A program made the position numbers and the translations under genes. Positions 1 through 7,689 of a stretch of DNA of 9,529 bases are shown here, piece by piece. The first letter of the stretch is position 1; every line of letters starts with the position of its first letter. The stretch is from Nitrospira sp. (GTDB lineage: Bacteria; Nitrospirota; Nitrospiria; Nitrospirales; Nitrospiraceae): contig JABMDH010000050.1 in the NCBI GenBank assembly GCA_015904075.1, positions 1 to 9,529 on the forward strand, in the 5' to 3' direction. The notes beneath the pieces were generated by a model that was given only the letters and a program-made list of their open reading frames with translations, was not told where the DNA came from and searched no databases.

Positions 1-156
1 GTTGAACTCGCCGCCCTCACCAAGCACCAGGGTCTTGAAGACAACCAGCGCATGATCCCTGAGCAGATCTTCCTCTCCCACAACGAGGTACAGCGGCCCC
101 GGGGGCTTCTCTTTCAATGTGGGTTCAAGTTGATAGGGGTTCAGCGTGATAGCCAT
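1..156 (-). CDS. holA: DNA polymerase III delta subunit, N-terminal part (cut by window edge)
   Basis: HolA is the delta subunit of the clamp loader. It binds and opens the beta sliding clamp during replication. Only about the first 52 codons are present; the gene continues beyond position 1. The visible protein begins MAITLNPYQLEP and soon reads GPLYLVVGEEDLLRDHAL, the hallmark start of HolA (hydrophobic strand, then GxExxLxxxAL). An in-frame TGA lies four codons upstream of the ATG at 154-156, which fixes the start closely. A weak GAG-type ribosome site lies about 8 bases upstream. The gene follows lptE by 18 bases on the same strand, and leuS-lptE-holA is a widely conserved order (for example in E. 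coli), which supports both identifications. Family assignment rests on a short fragment plus context. Confidence 0.85.
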   Translation of the reverse strand, partial: MAITLNPYQLEPTLKEKPPGPLYLVVGEEDLLRDHALVVFKTLVLGEGGEFN

Positions 157-174
157 GACGATCGCTCAATACAA

Positions 175-840
175 TTATGGGGTAGCCGGCGCCGGAGAAG
201 CCACCCGTCTGGTGAGCCCGCCCGATTCGACGTGCAAGAGAAACCGCGCCGCCAAATCTGCGGCTACGAAGCGGCCCGCCTGCTCCATCGCGCGATTCTG
301 CAGGGATCGATTGAACTGGAGATCGGGGGTAACGTAGAACTCGGATGAGCCTTTGGCCATCTGCGACCACACGACCTTTTTCGTTCTGGTTTCTTCGACC
401 TTGACCATCACCACCACTTCCGTTCTGCTTTCCAACGTGGTGGTCTGGCTGAAACTCAGCGTCGGCAGGCTCACCGATAGAATTTCTCCGGTCAAAACGA
501 GATCAGCCGCCTCGGAGTCCGGCACAACCTCCGTTCCGCTACCGGATGAAAACTCATGACGCAAATAGTTGGTATAGCGCGTTTCCAGATTCGGTTCGAA
601 GCTCTTATTCACCAGCGACTGAATCACCAGGCGTGGCGTCGGCCCCTGCGAAGCGGATGGATTGGCGCCGCCGATCGTCGGACCAGCCCCCTCCACGCGA
701 AACTGATAGCCGCAACCGGCCAGCAACGCCGGTGCGAGACAGGCCAGAGCGGCGAGACTTGTACGACATACCCACCACCGGCCGCGGTCGATACGCCCTT
801 CTTTGCTGTCTCGCTTTTCGCGCCCCTCGCGCCTATTCAT
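175..840 (-). CDS. lptE: LPS-assembly lipoprotein LptE
   Basis: LptE is the lipoprotein plug of the outer-membrane LptD translocon that inserts lipopolysaccharide into the outer leaflet. The 221-residue protein has a basic N-terminus, a hydrophobic stretch (about 28-41) and a lipobox LAGC with the lipidated cysteine at 43, followed by GYQFR, typical of the LptE/RlpB family. The mature part includes [17 protein letters not shown] and a long [11 protein letters not shown] strand. The mature length, about 179 residues, is ordinary. The signal region is longer than usual, with about 27 polar, Arg-rich residues before the hydrophobic core. The start ATG (838-840) overlaps the leuS stop as ATGA, so the two are probably translationally coupled. 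holA follows after 18 bases. A second, broken copy of the mature N-terminal half lies at 7356-7574, but its signal peptide is unrelated. Confidence 0.88.
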   Translation of the reverse strand: MNRREGREKRDSKEGRIDRGRWWVCRTSLAALACLAPALLAGCGYQFRVEGAGPTIGGANPSASQGPTPRLVIQSLVNKSFEPNLETRYTNYLRHEFSSGSGTEVVPDSEAADLVLTGEILSVSLPTLSFSQTTTLESRTEVVVMVKVEETRTKKVVWSQMAKGSSEFYVTPDLQFNRSLQNRAMEQAGRFVAADLAARFLLHVESGGLTRRVASPAPATP

Positions 841-2676
841 ATGACGAAATTAACCAGCTTCTTTTCAACATAGATGATCTTCTTCGGCTCTTTGCCTTGA
901 AGCCATTCAGCTGCTTCCTCCCTGGCCATGGCTTCGATCTGGTCTCGTGTCGCTTCGGCGCCGACTTCAAGTTTTGCCCTCAACTTGCCGTTGACCTGGA
1001 TCGGAATTGTCAGCCGGTCGCTCACGGTCAGGGCCGGATCGAAGATGGGCCAGGGTTGCTGCGACACACTCGGCTTCCCCCCAAGAATCGCCCAGAGCTC
1101 TTCGGCCAGGTGCGGAGCAAACGGCGCCAGCAGCAGCACGAACGGCTCGATCACGGATCTGGACCGTTGTTCGGCCTTCGTCATCTCATTGGTAAAGACC
1201 ATCATCTGCGAGATGGCCGTATTGAAATGCAACGCGTCGACATCCTCCGTCACCTTTTTGATCGTCCGATGCAGCAATTGCCGATGCTCGAGGCTCGGCG
1301 CCGAGGACACGACCGCACTCGACAATCGTCCCTGGTCATCGACCATCAGCCGCCACGTCCGATCCAGAAATCTCGTAATGCCCTCCACCCCTCTGGTACT
1401 CCAGGGCTTCATCGCTTCCAGCGGGCCCATGAACATTTCATAGAGCCGCACGGCGTCTGCGCCGAACTGGTCCATGATCTCGTCCGGATTCACGACGTTG
1501 CCGCGCGACTTGGACATTTTCTGGTTGTCTTCGCCGAGCACGATCCCCTGATGGACCAGCTTCTTGAACGGCTCCGGCGTGCTCACCAGGCCGATATCAA
1601 AGAGGACCTTGTGCCAGAAACGGGAATACAAAAGATGCAACACCGCATGTTCACTGCCGCCGATGTACAGATCCACCGGCATCCAATAGCGTTCTTTAGC
1701 GGGATCAACAAGCTGTGTCCGGTTGTTCGGATCGATAAACCGGAGGTAATACCAGCAGGACCCGGCCCATTGCGGCATGGTATTGGTTTCACGGCGGGCC
1801 GGCTTGCCTGTCGCCGCATCGGCTGTCACCAGCCACTCCTCCAAATTCGCCAGCGGACTTTCCCCCGTTCCGGACGGCTTAAAGTTGCTCGTCTCCGGCA
1901 GGATCAACGGCAGCTGCTCTTCAGGAATCGGGCCTGGCTCTCCCTCTACCCAATTGATCGGAAACGGCTCGCCCCAATACCGTTGCCGGGCGAACAGCCA
2001 ATCACGAAGCTTATAATTGACCGCTCTGGCTCCCTTCCCCTGCTTGGTCAGCCAATCTGTCATTTTCGGGATGGCCTCGGATGGCTTCAGCCCATCGATG
2101 GATAGTGCACCGTCTGTAGTCCTCGAGTTTACGACGGTGCCGCGCTCTGTATCGGTAAAGGCCGCGTCGGCGACAGTCCCGCCGGCAATCACCTCCCGAA
2201 TCGGCAGCTGATATCGACGGGCAAACGCCCAGTCCCGCTCGTCATGCGCCGGAACCGCCATAATGGCTCCGGTGCCATAGCTCATCAGCACATAATCGGC
2301 GATCCAAATCGGTAATTGCTCACCGTTGACGGGATTGACGGCGTAGCCGCCGGTAAACACTCCGGTCTTATCCTTATCGAGCTCTTGCCGTTGCAGATCG
2401 CTCTTGGTCGCCGCTGCTTCACGATAGGCGTGGACGGCGGATTTCTTCTCGCCCGTCGTGACGACATCGACCAACGGATGCTCTGGGGCGAGCACCATGT
2501 AGGTGGCACCGAACAGTGTATCGGGCCTGGTCGTAAACACGCGGATGATTCCCTTGGTCCCAGACAGTGTGAACTCTACTTCTGCGCCGATGGAACGCCC
2601 GATCCAATTCTTCTGCATCTCCAACGTGCTCGCCGGCCATTCAACCAGCTTCAGATCTTCAAGCAGACGATCGGCA
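506..2676. repeat. Left copy of a long diverged direct repeat (lptE/leuS)
   Basis: This stretch recurs in the same orientation at 7356-9529. The offset is 6850 bases within lptE (506-724) and 6853 within leuS (841-2676), with no indels seen inside either aligned block. Between them, 725-840 has no counterpart in the right copy. In 506-724 I count 10 mismatches in 219 bases, mostly third-position transitions. The right limit is only the window edge, so the repeat may be longer. Confidence 0.9.
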
Positions 2677-3272
2677 TACGCGGTAATCTTGAGCACCCAT
2701 TGCCGCATCGGTTTACGGACGACATCAAACCCACCGACCTCGCTCTTGCCGTCGACGATTTCTTCGTTAGCCAGCACTGTGCCGAGCGCGGGGCACCAAT
2801 TGACCGGCACTTCAGCGACATAGGCCAACCCCCGCTCGAACAGTTTCAAGAAAATCCATTGTGTCCAGCGATAGTAGTCGGGGTCGGTGGTGCTGAGTTC
2901 CCGATCCCAGTCGTAGGACAGTCCCACCCGTTTCATTTGACGTTTAAATGTCGCGATATTCTGGGCGGTCGTGATGGCAGGGTGAATACCCGTCTTCACC
3001 GCATACTGTTCAGCCGGCAGGCCGAACGCATCCCAGCCCATCGGATGCAGTACGTTGAATCCGCGCATCCGCTTGTAGCGGGATACGATGTCCGTCGCCG
3101 TATAGCCTTCGAGATGGCCGACATGGAGTCCGGATCCGGACGGATAGGGAAACATGTCGAGACAATAGAATTTGGGCTTGGATGAGTCGTCCATCGCCCG
3201 AAATGGGCGATGCTCTTCCCAGTAGGCCTGCCACTTCGATTCAACGGCGTGGTGATCGTAGGTCTTGCTCAT
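837..3272 (-). CDS. leuS: Leucyl-tRNA synthetase, complete
   Basis: Charges tRNA-Leu with leucine in the cytoplasm and edits mischarged tRNA. The protein has 811 residues, slightly shorter than the E. coli enzyme (860). All class Ia landmarks are visible: the HIGH motif as HVGH at 50-53, then [13 protein letters not shown] (79-91). The CP1 editing domain has the Thr-rich TTRPDT (247-252) and PAHDERD (341-347, with the amino-acid-recognising Asp344). Next come [11 protein letters not shown] (429-439), the catalytic lysine loop KMSKS (585-589), the helical anticodon-binding region, and a C-terminal tail with [14 protein letters not shown]. The ATG at 3270-3272 has no clear ribosome site. The gene leads the leuS-lptE-holA operon and has a plausible promoter just upstream. 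Positions 841-2676 recur at 7694-9529 as a second leuS in the same orientation without indels. I see nothing broken in this copy. Confidence 0.97.
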   Translation of the reverse strand: MSKTYDHHAVESKWQAYWEEHRPFRAMDDSSKPKFYCLDMFPYPSGSGLHVGHLEGYTATDIVSRYKRMRGFNVLHPMGWDAFGLPAEQYAVKTGIHPAITTAQNIATFKRQMKRVGLSYDWDRELSTTDPDYYRWTQWIFLKLFERGLAYVAEVPVNWCPALGTVLANEEIVDGKSEVGGFDVVRKPMRQWVLKITAYADRLLEDLKLVEWPASTLEMQKNWIGRSIGAEVEFTLSGTKGIIRVFTTRPDTLFGATYMVLAPEHPLVDVVTTGEKKSAVHAYREAAATKSDLQRQELDKDKTGVFTGGYAVNPVNGEQLPIWIADYVLMSYGTGAIMAVPAHDERDWAFARRYQLPIREVIAGGTVADAAFTDTERGTVVNSRTTDGALSIDGLKPSEAIPKMTDWLTKQGKGARAVNYKLRDWLFARQRYWGEPFPINWVEGEPGPIPEEQLPLILPETSNFKPSGTGESPLANLEEWLVTADAATGKPARRETNTMPQWAGSCWYYLRFIDPNNRTQLVDPAKERYWMPVDLYIGGSEHAVLHLLYSRFWHKVLFDIGLVSTPEPFKKLVHQGIVLGEDNQKMSKSRGNVVNPDEIMDQFGADAVRLYEMFMGPLEAMKPWSTRGVEGITRFLDRTWRLMVDDQGRLSSAVVSSAPSLEHRQLLHRTIKKVTEDVDALHFNTAISQMMVFTNEMTKAEQRSRSVIEPFVLLLAPFAPHLAEELWAILGGKPSVSQQPWPIFDPALTVSDRLTIPIQVNGKLRAKLEVGAEATRDQIEAMAREEAAEWLQGKEPKKIIYVEKKLVNFVI

Positions 3273-3306
3273 GGATCATGCGCGGAGGGCATTCAGCGAA
3301 CGTGCG

Positions 3307-3336
3307 AATCTAACATAGACCTCTCGGGCGCAACAA
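3307..3336 (-). promoter_or_regulatory. Candidate sigma-70 promoter for leuS-lptE-holA
   Basis: Read on the minus strand there is TTGTTG (3336-3331) as a -35 element, an 18-base spacer, and TAGATT (3312-3307) as a -10 element preceded by TG one base upstream, an extended -10 arrangement. This places transcription start near 3300, giving leuS a leader of about 28 bases. The match is moderate (four of six at each box) and was found by eye, so this is a candidate only. Confidence 0.4.
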
Positions 3337-3365
3337 GATTTGCAGACCATGCCTGAGATGCTCTT

Positions 3366-3374
3366 TGCTATACT
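3366..3374 (+). promoter_or_regulatory. Candidate extended -10 promoter for the methyltransferase gene
   Basis: TGCTATACT matches the extended -10 form TGnTATAAT at all but one position. No good -35 box is at the right distance, which extended -10 promoters can tolerate. Transcription would start near 3381, only a few bases before the ATG at 3385. If this promoter is used, upstream start codons at 3340, 3349 and 3358 would be untranscribed and the message would be leaderless or nearly so. Confidence 0.4.
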
Positions 3375-3384
3375 GCACGCAACG

Positions 3385-4011
3385 ATGAGGCTCTACAGTC
3401 GGCATATTTTCCCTCGGCTGATGGATTGGGTGATGAGTCGCCAGGCTTTTCAGCGGCTGCGGGCTGATCTGCTGCAAGATACACGCGGGGAGGTCTTGGA
3501 AATCGGATTCGGAACCGGGCTCAATCTGGCTCACTATCCTGCGAGTGTCTCAACCCTCTCCGTCGTAGATCCCGCTGATCTTCTGCCCGACAGAGTCCGT
3601 AAGCGAATTGCGATGGTCGCTTTTCCTGTCCGAACCACGCAGGTCACGGCCGAGGCCCTGCCCTATGCCAATCAGCAGTTCGATAGGGTCGTCAGCACCT
3701 GGACACTCTGTACGATTCCTGACCCGGTACAGGCCTTACGGGAGGTCGCACGCGTCCTCAAGCCGGAAGGCACGTTGCTGTTTCTTGAACATGGCCGGAG
3801 CGACGATCGACCCCTCGCTGCCTGGCAGGATCGGCTGAATCCCATTCAGAATGTGATCGGCTGTGGCTGTCACCTCAACCGGCCAATCGACCAGCTTATC
3901 ATCCAAGCCGGTCTGAGGATCGCTCATCTGGATCGTTTCCTGCTTCCAGGCACCCCCAGAGTCGCAGGCGTCATGTATCGGGGACGAGCGACATCTTTTC
4001 CCGCATGTTAG
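3385..4011 (+). CDS. Class I SAM-dependent methyltransferase, METTL7-like
   Basis: A small cytosolic methyltransferase of the UbiE/Methyltransf_11 type; the substrate is unknown. From the ATG at 3385 it has 208 residues. The SAM-binding motif I is [12 protein letters not shown] near residues 37-48, followed by the acidic strand end [16 protein letters not shown] and [14 protein letters not shown]. The combination LCTIPDP, FLEHG, a Trp-Gln pair, LNP and GCGCHLNRP near the C-terminus resembles the METTL7 (TMT1) thiol-methyltransferase group and its bacterial relatives, judged from memory. The frame is open back to a TTG at 3340 (223 residues). I prefer 3385 because homologues I recall start with a Tyr-Ser/Asp-Arg-x-x-x-Pro-Arg-Leu block right at the N-terminus, and because a promoter-like -10 overlaps the upstream part. 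It is divergent from leuS and convergent with ftsH, so it looks monocistronic and its neighbours give no clue to substrate. Confidence 0.85.
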   Translation: MRLYSRHIFPRLMDWVMSRQAFQRLRADLLQDTRGEVLEIGFGTGLNLAHYPASVSTLSVVDPADLLPDRVRKRIAMVAFPVRTTQVTAEALPYANQQFDRVVSTWTLCTIPDPVQALREVARVLKPEGTLLFLEHGRSDDRPLAAWQDRLNPIQNVIGCGCHLNRPIDQLIIQAGLRIAHLDRFLLPGTPRVAGVMYRGRATSFPAC

Positions 4012-5828
4012 CCGGCAGGCTGTGCGGACGACTGCGTCAGAATCTGGTCGACATCCAACCCATCCAGGACTTCTTTCTCTATCAGCGCCTCAGCCAGTGC
4101 TTTCAAGCCAGCCATGTGCTCCGATAATGCGCGCTTGGTCCGTTCGTAATTCTCCATCACGACGCGCTTGATCTCTGAATCGATCTCCTGCGCCATCTGA
4201 TCGCTGACATCCCGCCTGGCCGACACGTCACGACCCAAGAAAACAGGGCTCCCCTGCTGTCCGAAGGTCAGCGGCCCCAATTTCTCGCTCATGCCCCACT
4301 CACACACCATCTTCCGCGCTAGATCCGTGGCACGCTCCAGATCATTACCGGCGCCGGTGGTGACATGCTCGAACACAAGTTCCTCAGCAACTCGCCCACC
4401 CATGAGCACAGCCAACCGATCGGACAAATACTCCTTGGAGTAACTGTGCCGATCCTCGGTCGGCAGCTGCATCGTGACGCCCAGCGCCCGTCCCCGAGGA
4501 ATAATCGTCACTTTATGCACAGGGTCTGTGCCCGGCAGCAGTTTCGCCATCAACGCATGGCCCGCTTCGTGATAGGCCGTCACCCGTTTTTCCTCATCGG
4601 TGAGTATCATGCTCTTCCGTTCGGCGCCCATCAGAATCTTGTCCTTCGCCATCTCGAAATCTGACATCTCTACCTGCTTCTTGTTCTGGCGCGCCGCCCA
4701 CAATGCGGCTTCATTCACCAAGTTTTCCAAGTCGGCGCCCGCAAATCCAGGGGTGCCTCGCGCGATCTGTTCCAGTTTCACATTGTCCCCAACCGGCACG
4801 CGCTTCGTATGGACCTTGAGAATCTCAGTTCGTCCACGGACATCAGGGCGATCCACCACCACTTGGCGATCAAACCGGCCGGGACGCAATAAGGCCGGAT
4901 CAAGAACATCAGGGCGATTGGTTGCCGCAACGAGAATGACTCCCTCGGTCGTCTCAAACCCATCCATTTCGACGAGCAACTGATTGAGAGTCTGCTCCCG
5001 TTCATCATGGCCGCCTCCGAGTCCTGCACCGCGAAGCCGGCCGACGGCATCGATTTCATCGATAAAGATGATGCAGGGGGCATGCTTTTTCCCCTGTTCG
5101 AACAAATCCCGCACACGCGATGCCCCGACGCCTACAAACATCTCGACGAAATCAGACCCGCTGATGCTGAAAAATGGCACTCCCGCTTCGCCGGCCACCG
5201 CTTTTGCTAACAATGTTTTACCCGTACCCGGAGGGCCCACCACCAAGACTCCCTTGGGGATCCTGCCTCCAAGCTTCCTGAACTTCCCAGGATCTTTCAG
5301 GAACTCCACGACCTCCAGGACTTCTTCTTTCGCTTCTTCAACACCGGCCACATCGGCAAATGTGACCTTTTTGCGATCTTCCGTCAGCATCCGCGCTCGG
5401 CTTTTCCCAAATGACAAGGCACTATTGCCTCCGCCCTGCATCCGGCGCATGAAGAAAATCCAAATGCCAAGAAAGAGGACAAATGGCCCCAACGTCACGA
5501 GCAATGTGACATACCAGGGGCTCTCATCCGGGGGCTTCACCTCAATCTGGACATTCTTCTCTCGCAGTTCTTTGACCATCGCAGGGTCATCAGGCGAATA
5601 GGTGCGGATCCGGGTTTTATCCTTCAACTGTCCACTGATATGGTGGCCTTGGATCACGACCTTTTCCAAATCGCCCTTATCGAGCTTCGTCATGAACTCA
5701 CTGAATACGATCGTTTCCTCCTGAGACGGGGGCGGCGCACTGAAAAGATTGAACAGCAGCACGAGGAACAGGCCCACGATCAACCAAAACAGCAGGTTTT
5801 TCACACTGGAACTCTTGACGCTTCTCAT
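4008..5828 (-). CDS. ftsH: ATP-dependent zinc metalloprotease FtsH
   Basis: Membrane-anchored hexameric AAA+ protease that extracts and degrades membrane and short-lived cytosolic proteins. The 606 residues follow the family layout. Transmembrane helix 1 is at about 11-29, a periplasmic domain follows to about 104, and helix 2 is at about 106-127. The AAA+ module has Walker A GPPGTGKT (198-205), pore loop FVGVG (231-235), Walker B IIFIDEID (253-260) and a second region of homology with Arg315 and Arg318. The zinc protease motif is HEAGH (420-424), with the probable third ligand Asp496. All key residues are intact. The start ATG (5826-5828) has a good ribosome site six bases upstream. The stop overlaps that of the convergent methyltransferase gene. 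It does not have tilS, hpt or folP as neighbours, the context common in many bacteria, and seems to be transcribed alone. Confidence 0.97.
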   Translation of the reverse strand: MRSVKSSSVKNLLFWLIVGLFLVLLFNLFSAPPPSQEETIVFSEFMTKLDKGDLEKVVIQGHHISGQLKDKTRIRTYSPDDPAMVKELREKNVQIEVKPPDESPWYVTLLVTLGPFVLFLGIWIFFMRRMQGGGNSALSFGKSRARMLTEDRKKVTFADVAGVEEAKEEVLEVVEFLKDPGKFRKLGGRIPKGVLVVGPPGTGKTLLAKAVAGEAGVPFFSISGSDFVEMFVGVGASRVRDLFEQGKKHAPCIIFIDEIDAVGRLRGAGLGGGHDEREQTLNQLLVEMDGFETTEGVILVAATNRPDVLDPALLRPGRFDRQVVVDRPDVRGRTEILKVHTKRVPVGDNVKLEQIARGTPGFAGADLENLVNEAALWAARQNKKQVEMSDFEMAKDKILMGAERKSMILTDEEKRVTAYHEAGHALMAKLLPGTDPVHKVTIIPRGRALGVTMQLPTEDRHSYSKEYLSDRLAVLMGGRVAEELVFEHVTTGAGNDLERATDLARKMVCEWGMSEKLGPLTFGQQGSPVFLGRDVSARRDVSDQMAQEIDSEIKRVVMENYERTKRALSEHMAGLKALAEALIEKEVLDGLDVDQILTQSSAQPAG

Positions 5829-5834
5829 ACGTTG

Positions 5835-5839
5835 CCCTC
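5835..5839 (-). promoter_or_regulatory. Ribosome binding site of ftsH
   Basis: GAGGG on the minus strand lies six bases before the ATG at 5828, the best Shine-Dalgarno match near any start in the window. It supports the chosen ftsH start. Confidence 0.6.
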
Positions 5840-5901
5840 AGCCCTTTCAGAATGAGTATTCGCTCGACCGTACGATACCAGCCCCTCGCTTCCACCTACC
5901 C

Positions 5902-5930
5902 GGGTACTATCCTATACTATCTGAACTGAA
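5902..5930 (-). promoter_or_regulatory. AT-rich candidate promoter region for ftsH
   Basis: The 204 bases between ftsH and the HAD gene hold no gene I can support. On the minus strand this part contains TATAGG (5916-5911) and two direct copies of GATAGTA about 10 bases apart, giving several overlapping -10-like hexamers. TTCAGT (5930-5925) is the only upstream element resembling a -35 box and its spacing is poor. An ftsH promoter is expected somewhere in this gap and this is the likeliest place. Confidence 0.25.
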
Positions 5931-6032
5931 TGATCACGGATACCAAGCTAACCTCTCGCAGGCCGTAGAATCAACCTTTTGCTGGAATCAGTTCGAAAGA
6001 TCACCGGATCTAAATCAGAACTCTTCACGCTT

Positions 6033-6719
6033 CTATTCTGGTCCGGTAACGAAATACCCATCGAGAAGCGGACGGAATCCAGCAACCGAGAAAAATTGCG
6101 CAAGCGGCGCTGGCGGAAGCCGGGAACTCGACTTGGCACTGTGAATGAGATGCGCCACGCCGAATCGCTTCGCGGCCATCAAACACCCCTCGTCATCATC
6201 CATAAACAGTGATCGCGCCGGATCGAACCCCAGCAGACGTTGACACTTCGGCCAATACTCGGGCCGCATCTTAAGATAGCCGATCTCGAACGCGTCCACA
6301 ATGCGATCCACGTACTGATCGAGCCCGGTCTTGGCGGTTTTGACCGACAGGCCCGACTCATGCGCATTCGTGATGATGGTGACGCGCTTCCCCAGGCGCT
6401 GAAGGTACTGCAAGAACTCCTCCGCGCCCGGCAAAAACCCGATCATGTGATCCAACTCCTTGTGCATGGCCACCACATCGATACCCACCCGCTCACTCCA
6501 GTAGTGAAGATCGGTCCATGCCAACTCGCCTTCCATCGACCGGTACATCGCCATCAAGCGGCTGCGCGATTCGTCAAACGGCAGACCCTGGAGGATCGCA
6601 TACCGACGCGGCAATTCCTCCTCAAAAAAGAAATTGTCGAAATGCCGGTCCAGCAACGTGCCGTCCATATCGAGGAGCACGTCATCGATCTGATTCCACG
6701 AAAATCCGCCAATCGCCAT
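6033..6719 (-). CDS. HAD-family hydrolase, YrfG-like GMP/IMP nucleotidase
   Basis: A haloacid-dehalogenase superfamily phosphatase of 228 residues, closest by pattern to E. coli YrfG (GMP/IMP 5'-nucleotidase), which removes phosphate from purine nucleotides in the cytoplasm. Motif I is LLDMDGTLLD, with nucleophile Asp17 and acid/base Asp19. The following FDNFFF, the Trp-x-Asp-Leu-x-Tyr-Trp-Ser-Glu cap segment (68-76) and ITNAHESGLSVK (116-127) all parallel YrfG. Motif II is Thr117, motif III Lys150 in GYLK, and motif IV the acidic run MDDDE at 173-177. All catalytic residues are present. Length matches YrfG (about 222). The gene appears monocistronic, with ftsH beginning more than 200 bases downstream. 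Substrate is inferred from family resemblance; related HAD proteins act on other phosphomonoesters. Confidence 0.85.
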   Translation of the reverse strand: MAIGGFSWNQIDDVLLDMDGTLLDRHFDNFFFEEELPRRYAILQGLPFDESRSRLMAMYRSMEGELAWTDLHYWSERVGIDVVAMHKELDHMIGFLPGAEEFLQYLQRLGKRVTIITNAHESGLSVKTAKTGLDQYVDRIVDAFEIGYLKMRPEYWPKCQRLLGFDPARSLFMDDDEGCLMAAKRFGVAHLIHSAKSSSRLPPAPLAQFFSVAGFRPLLDGYFVTGPE

Positions 6720-6751
6720 TGGTTACTCGCGAGGCATGAAAGAATTTTCTG

Positions 6752-6760
6752 AGTGTACCA
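6752..6760 (-). promoter_or_regulatory. Candidate extended -10 promoter for the HAD hydrolase gene
   Basis: TGGTACACT on the minus strand (6760-6752) fits the extended -10 form TGnTATAAT with two mismatches and would start transcription near 6745, about 26 bases before the ATG. The sequence 17 bases upstream (CACAAA) is a poor -35 box. A second -10-like hexamer, TATGAT (6802-6797), lies farther upstream, also without a convincing -35 box. Confidence 0.35.
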
Positions 6761-6854
6761 TGAGACACCGCTTGTTTGTGGGCTTGGGTTCCTGTCATCA
6801 TACCGAACTTGGAGCAGGAACGATTTTTTCTATCGCATGCATGACGGTTGACCA

Positions 6855-7355
6855 ATGACACGCCGACAATCTTCCAAACCCTCGCCCCCGACATCTCCCC
6901 CGGCACCTCCCGCCACTGAGGCCTCACCCCTCACTCCCCACCCCTCACCTCCCCTCGTGGCCATTATCGGCCGGCCGAATGTAGGGAAGTCGACACTGTT
7001 CAACAAGATCCTCGGCGTCAAGACGGCCATCGTCGATGACGTTCCCGGCGTGACACGCGATCGTAATTATGCAGATGCGACCTATCGGCAACGAATGTTT
7101 CGTCTGGTCGATACCGGAGGGCTTGACCTCTCGGCCTCGGACGGCATGTTGACATTGATTCGCCGGCAGTCCGAGATTGCCATCGCCGAAGCCGATATCC
7201 TGATTTTCTTGCTCGACGGTCGTTCGGGTTTGACCCCCTCTGATCATGAAGTGGTACGGCTGTTGCGTGGGGTGACCAAACCGGTGTTCATGGCCATCAA
7301 CAAAATCGATACCCCCAAGTCCGAACCACTCATTGCCGATTTTTATCAATTAGGG
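6855..7355 (+). pseudogene. der: GTPase Der/EngA, 5' fragment broken at codon 167
   Basis: Der is a tandem two-GTPase protein needed for 50S ribosomal subunit assembly; full length is usually about 440-490 residues. Here only the first G domain is present, and it is incomplete: G1 GRPNVGKS (39-46), G2 PGVTRDR with Thr67, G3 DTGG (86-89) and G4 NKID (149-152). The G5 motif, the whole second G domain and the KH domain are missing. Der identity ends at codon 167 (FYQLG). From 7356 the DNA is the antisense of lptE, and the frame runs on for 17 unrelated codons to a TGA ending at 7409. The first 33 residues are an unusual Pro/Ser/Thr-rich extension made partly of 7-base repeats. PPLVAIIG just before motif G1 looks native, but a GTG at 6957 is an alternative start. 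There is no clear ribosome site. The product is almost surely not functional, so an intact der should exist elsewhere. Confidence 0.85.
6922..6949 (+). repeat. Four 7-base tandem repeats (CCTCACC type) in the start of der
   Basis: Consecutive units are CCTCACC, CCTCACT, CCCCACC and CCTCACC, followed by a degenerate TCCCCTC. The tract encodes part of the Pro/Ser/Thr-rich N-terminal extension of Der. A change of one unit would shift the reading frame, which hints either that the region is not translated or that unit number is constrained to multiples of three. Confidence 0.6.
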
Positions 7356-7678
7356 GCCGCCTCGGAGTCCGGCACGACCTCCGTTCCGCTGCCGGATGAA
7401 AACTCATGACGCAAGTAGTTGGTGTAGCGTGTTTCCAGATTCGGTTCGAAGCTCTTATTCACCAGCGACTGAATCACCAGGCGCGGCGTCGGCTCCTGCG
7501 AAGCGGATGGATTGGCGCCGCCGATAGTTGGACCAGCCCCCTCCACACGAAACTGATAGCCGCAACCGGCCAGCCCGGATATGACCAGCACTGAGGCGAG
7601 CGCGCTGAGCATGGAAAGCCCCGGCCGCTTTCTACCTTGGGTCGTCCTCTCACTCTTATGAATCTCAGCACTCGGCAC
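7356..7678 (-). pseudogene. lptE: Second lptE, broken after its N-terminal half
   Basis: The fragment encodes a lipoprotein signal peptide with lipobox LAGC (cysteine at 39), then [15 protein letters not shown] and the start of the mature LptE domain up to DSEAA. There it breaks at the junction with der. The frame ends three codons later (A-P-N, stop at 7346-7348), giving about 110 residues. The missing half includes the conserved strands after the break, so the product is unlikely to work. The start is GTG at 7678, supported by GGAAG six bases upstream; an ATG at 7612 directly before the hydrophobic core is an alternative. The mature part shared with the complete lptE has one amino-acid difference (Gly to Glu), yet the signal peptide is completely different. 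It follows leuS by 11 bases, without the ATGA overlap seen at 837-840. Confidence 0.85.
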
Positions 7679-7688
7679 TCGGCACTTC
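7668..7688. repeat. Three 7-base tandem repeats (GCACTCG) between leuS copy 2 and lptE copy 2
   Basis: Units at 7668-7674 and 7675-7681 are identical; the third (7682-7688) ends TTC instead of TCG. They cover the start of the broken lptE and its ribosome site. The equivalent place in the left copy has a different low-complexity tract, GC-rich and Arg-coding. The CACTC core is also seen in the der heptamer tract. Confidence 0.55.
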
Positions 7689-7689
7689 C
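7685..7689 (-). promoter_or_regulatory. Ribosome binding site deciding the GTG start of the second lptE
   Basis: GGAAG on the minus strand, directly after the leuS TAA stop (7692-7690), lies six bases before GTG at 7678. It favours the GTG over the internal ATG at 7612. Confidence 0.45.

Noticed and set aside
546..2105. Long plus-strand open frame of 519 codons opposite lptE and leuS
   Set aside because: It is the antisense of two clearly identified genes, shows no recognisable domain, and recurs at 7750-8697 only because leuS recurs there. It is a shadow of GC-rich codon bias.
2316..3185. Plus-strand open frame of 289 codons inside leuS
   Set aside because: Antisense to the LeuS editing and catalytic domains; no domain and no ribosome site.
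4001..4027. Possible bidirectional terminator hairpin at the ftsH/methyltransferase ends (CCGCA/TGCGG outer stem, AGCC/GGCT inner stem)
   Set aside because: The stem is interrupted, with a four-base bulge, and neither strand has a T-run after it, so it does not look like an intrinsic terminator.
6003..6047. Inverted repeat ACCGGA/TCCGGT at the end of the HAD gene
   Set aside because: Only six base pairs with a 33-base loop, overlapping coding sequence and without a T-run; expected by chance.
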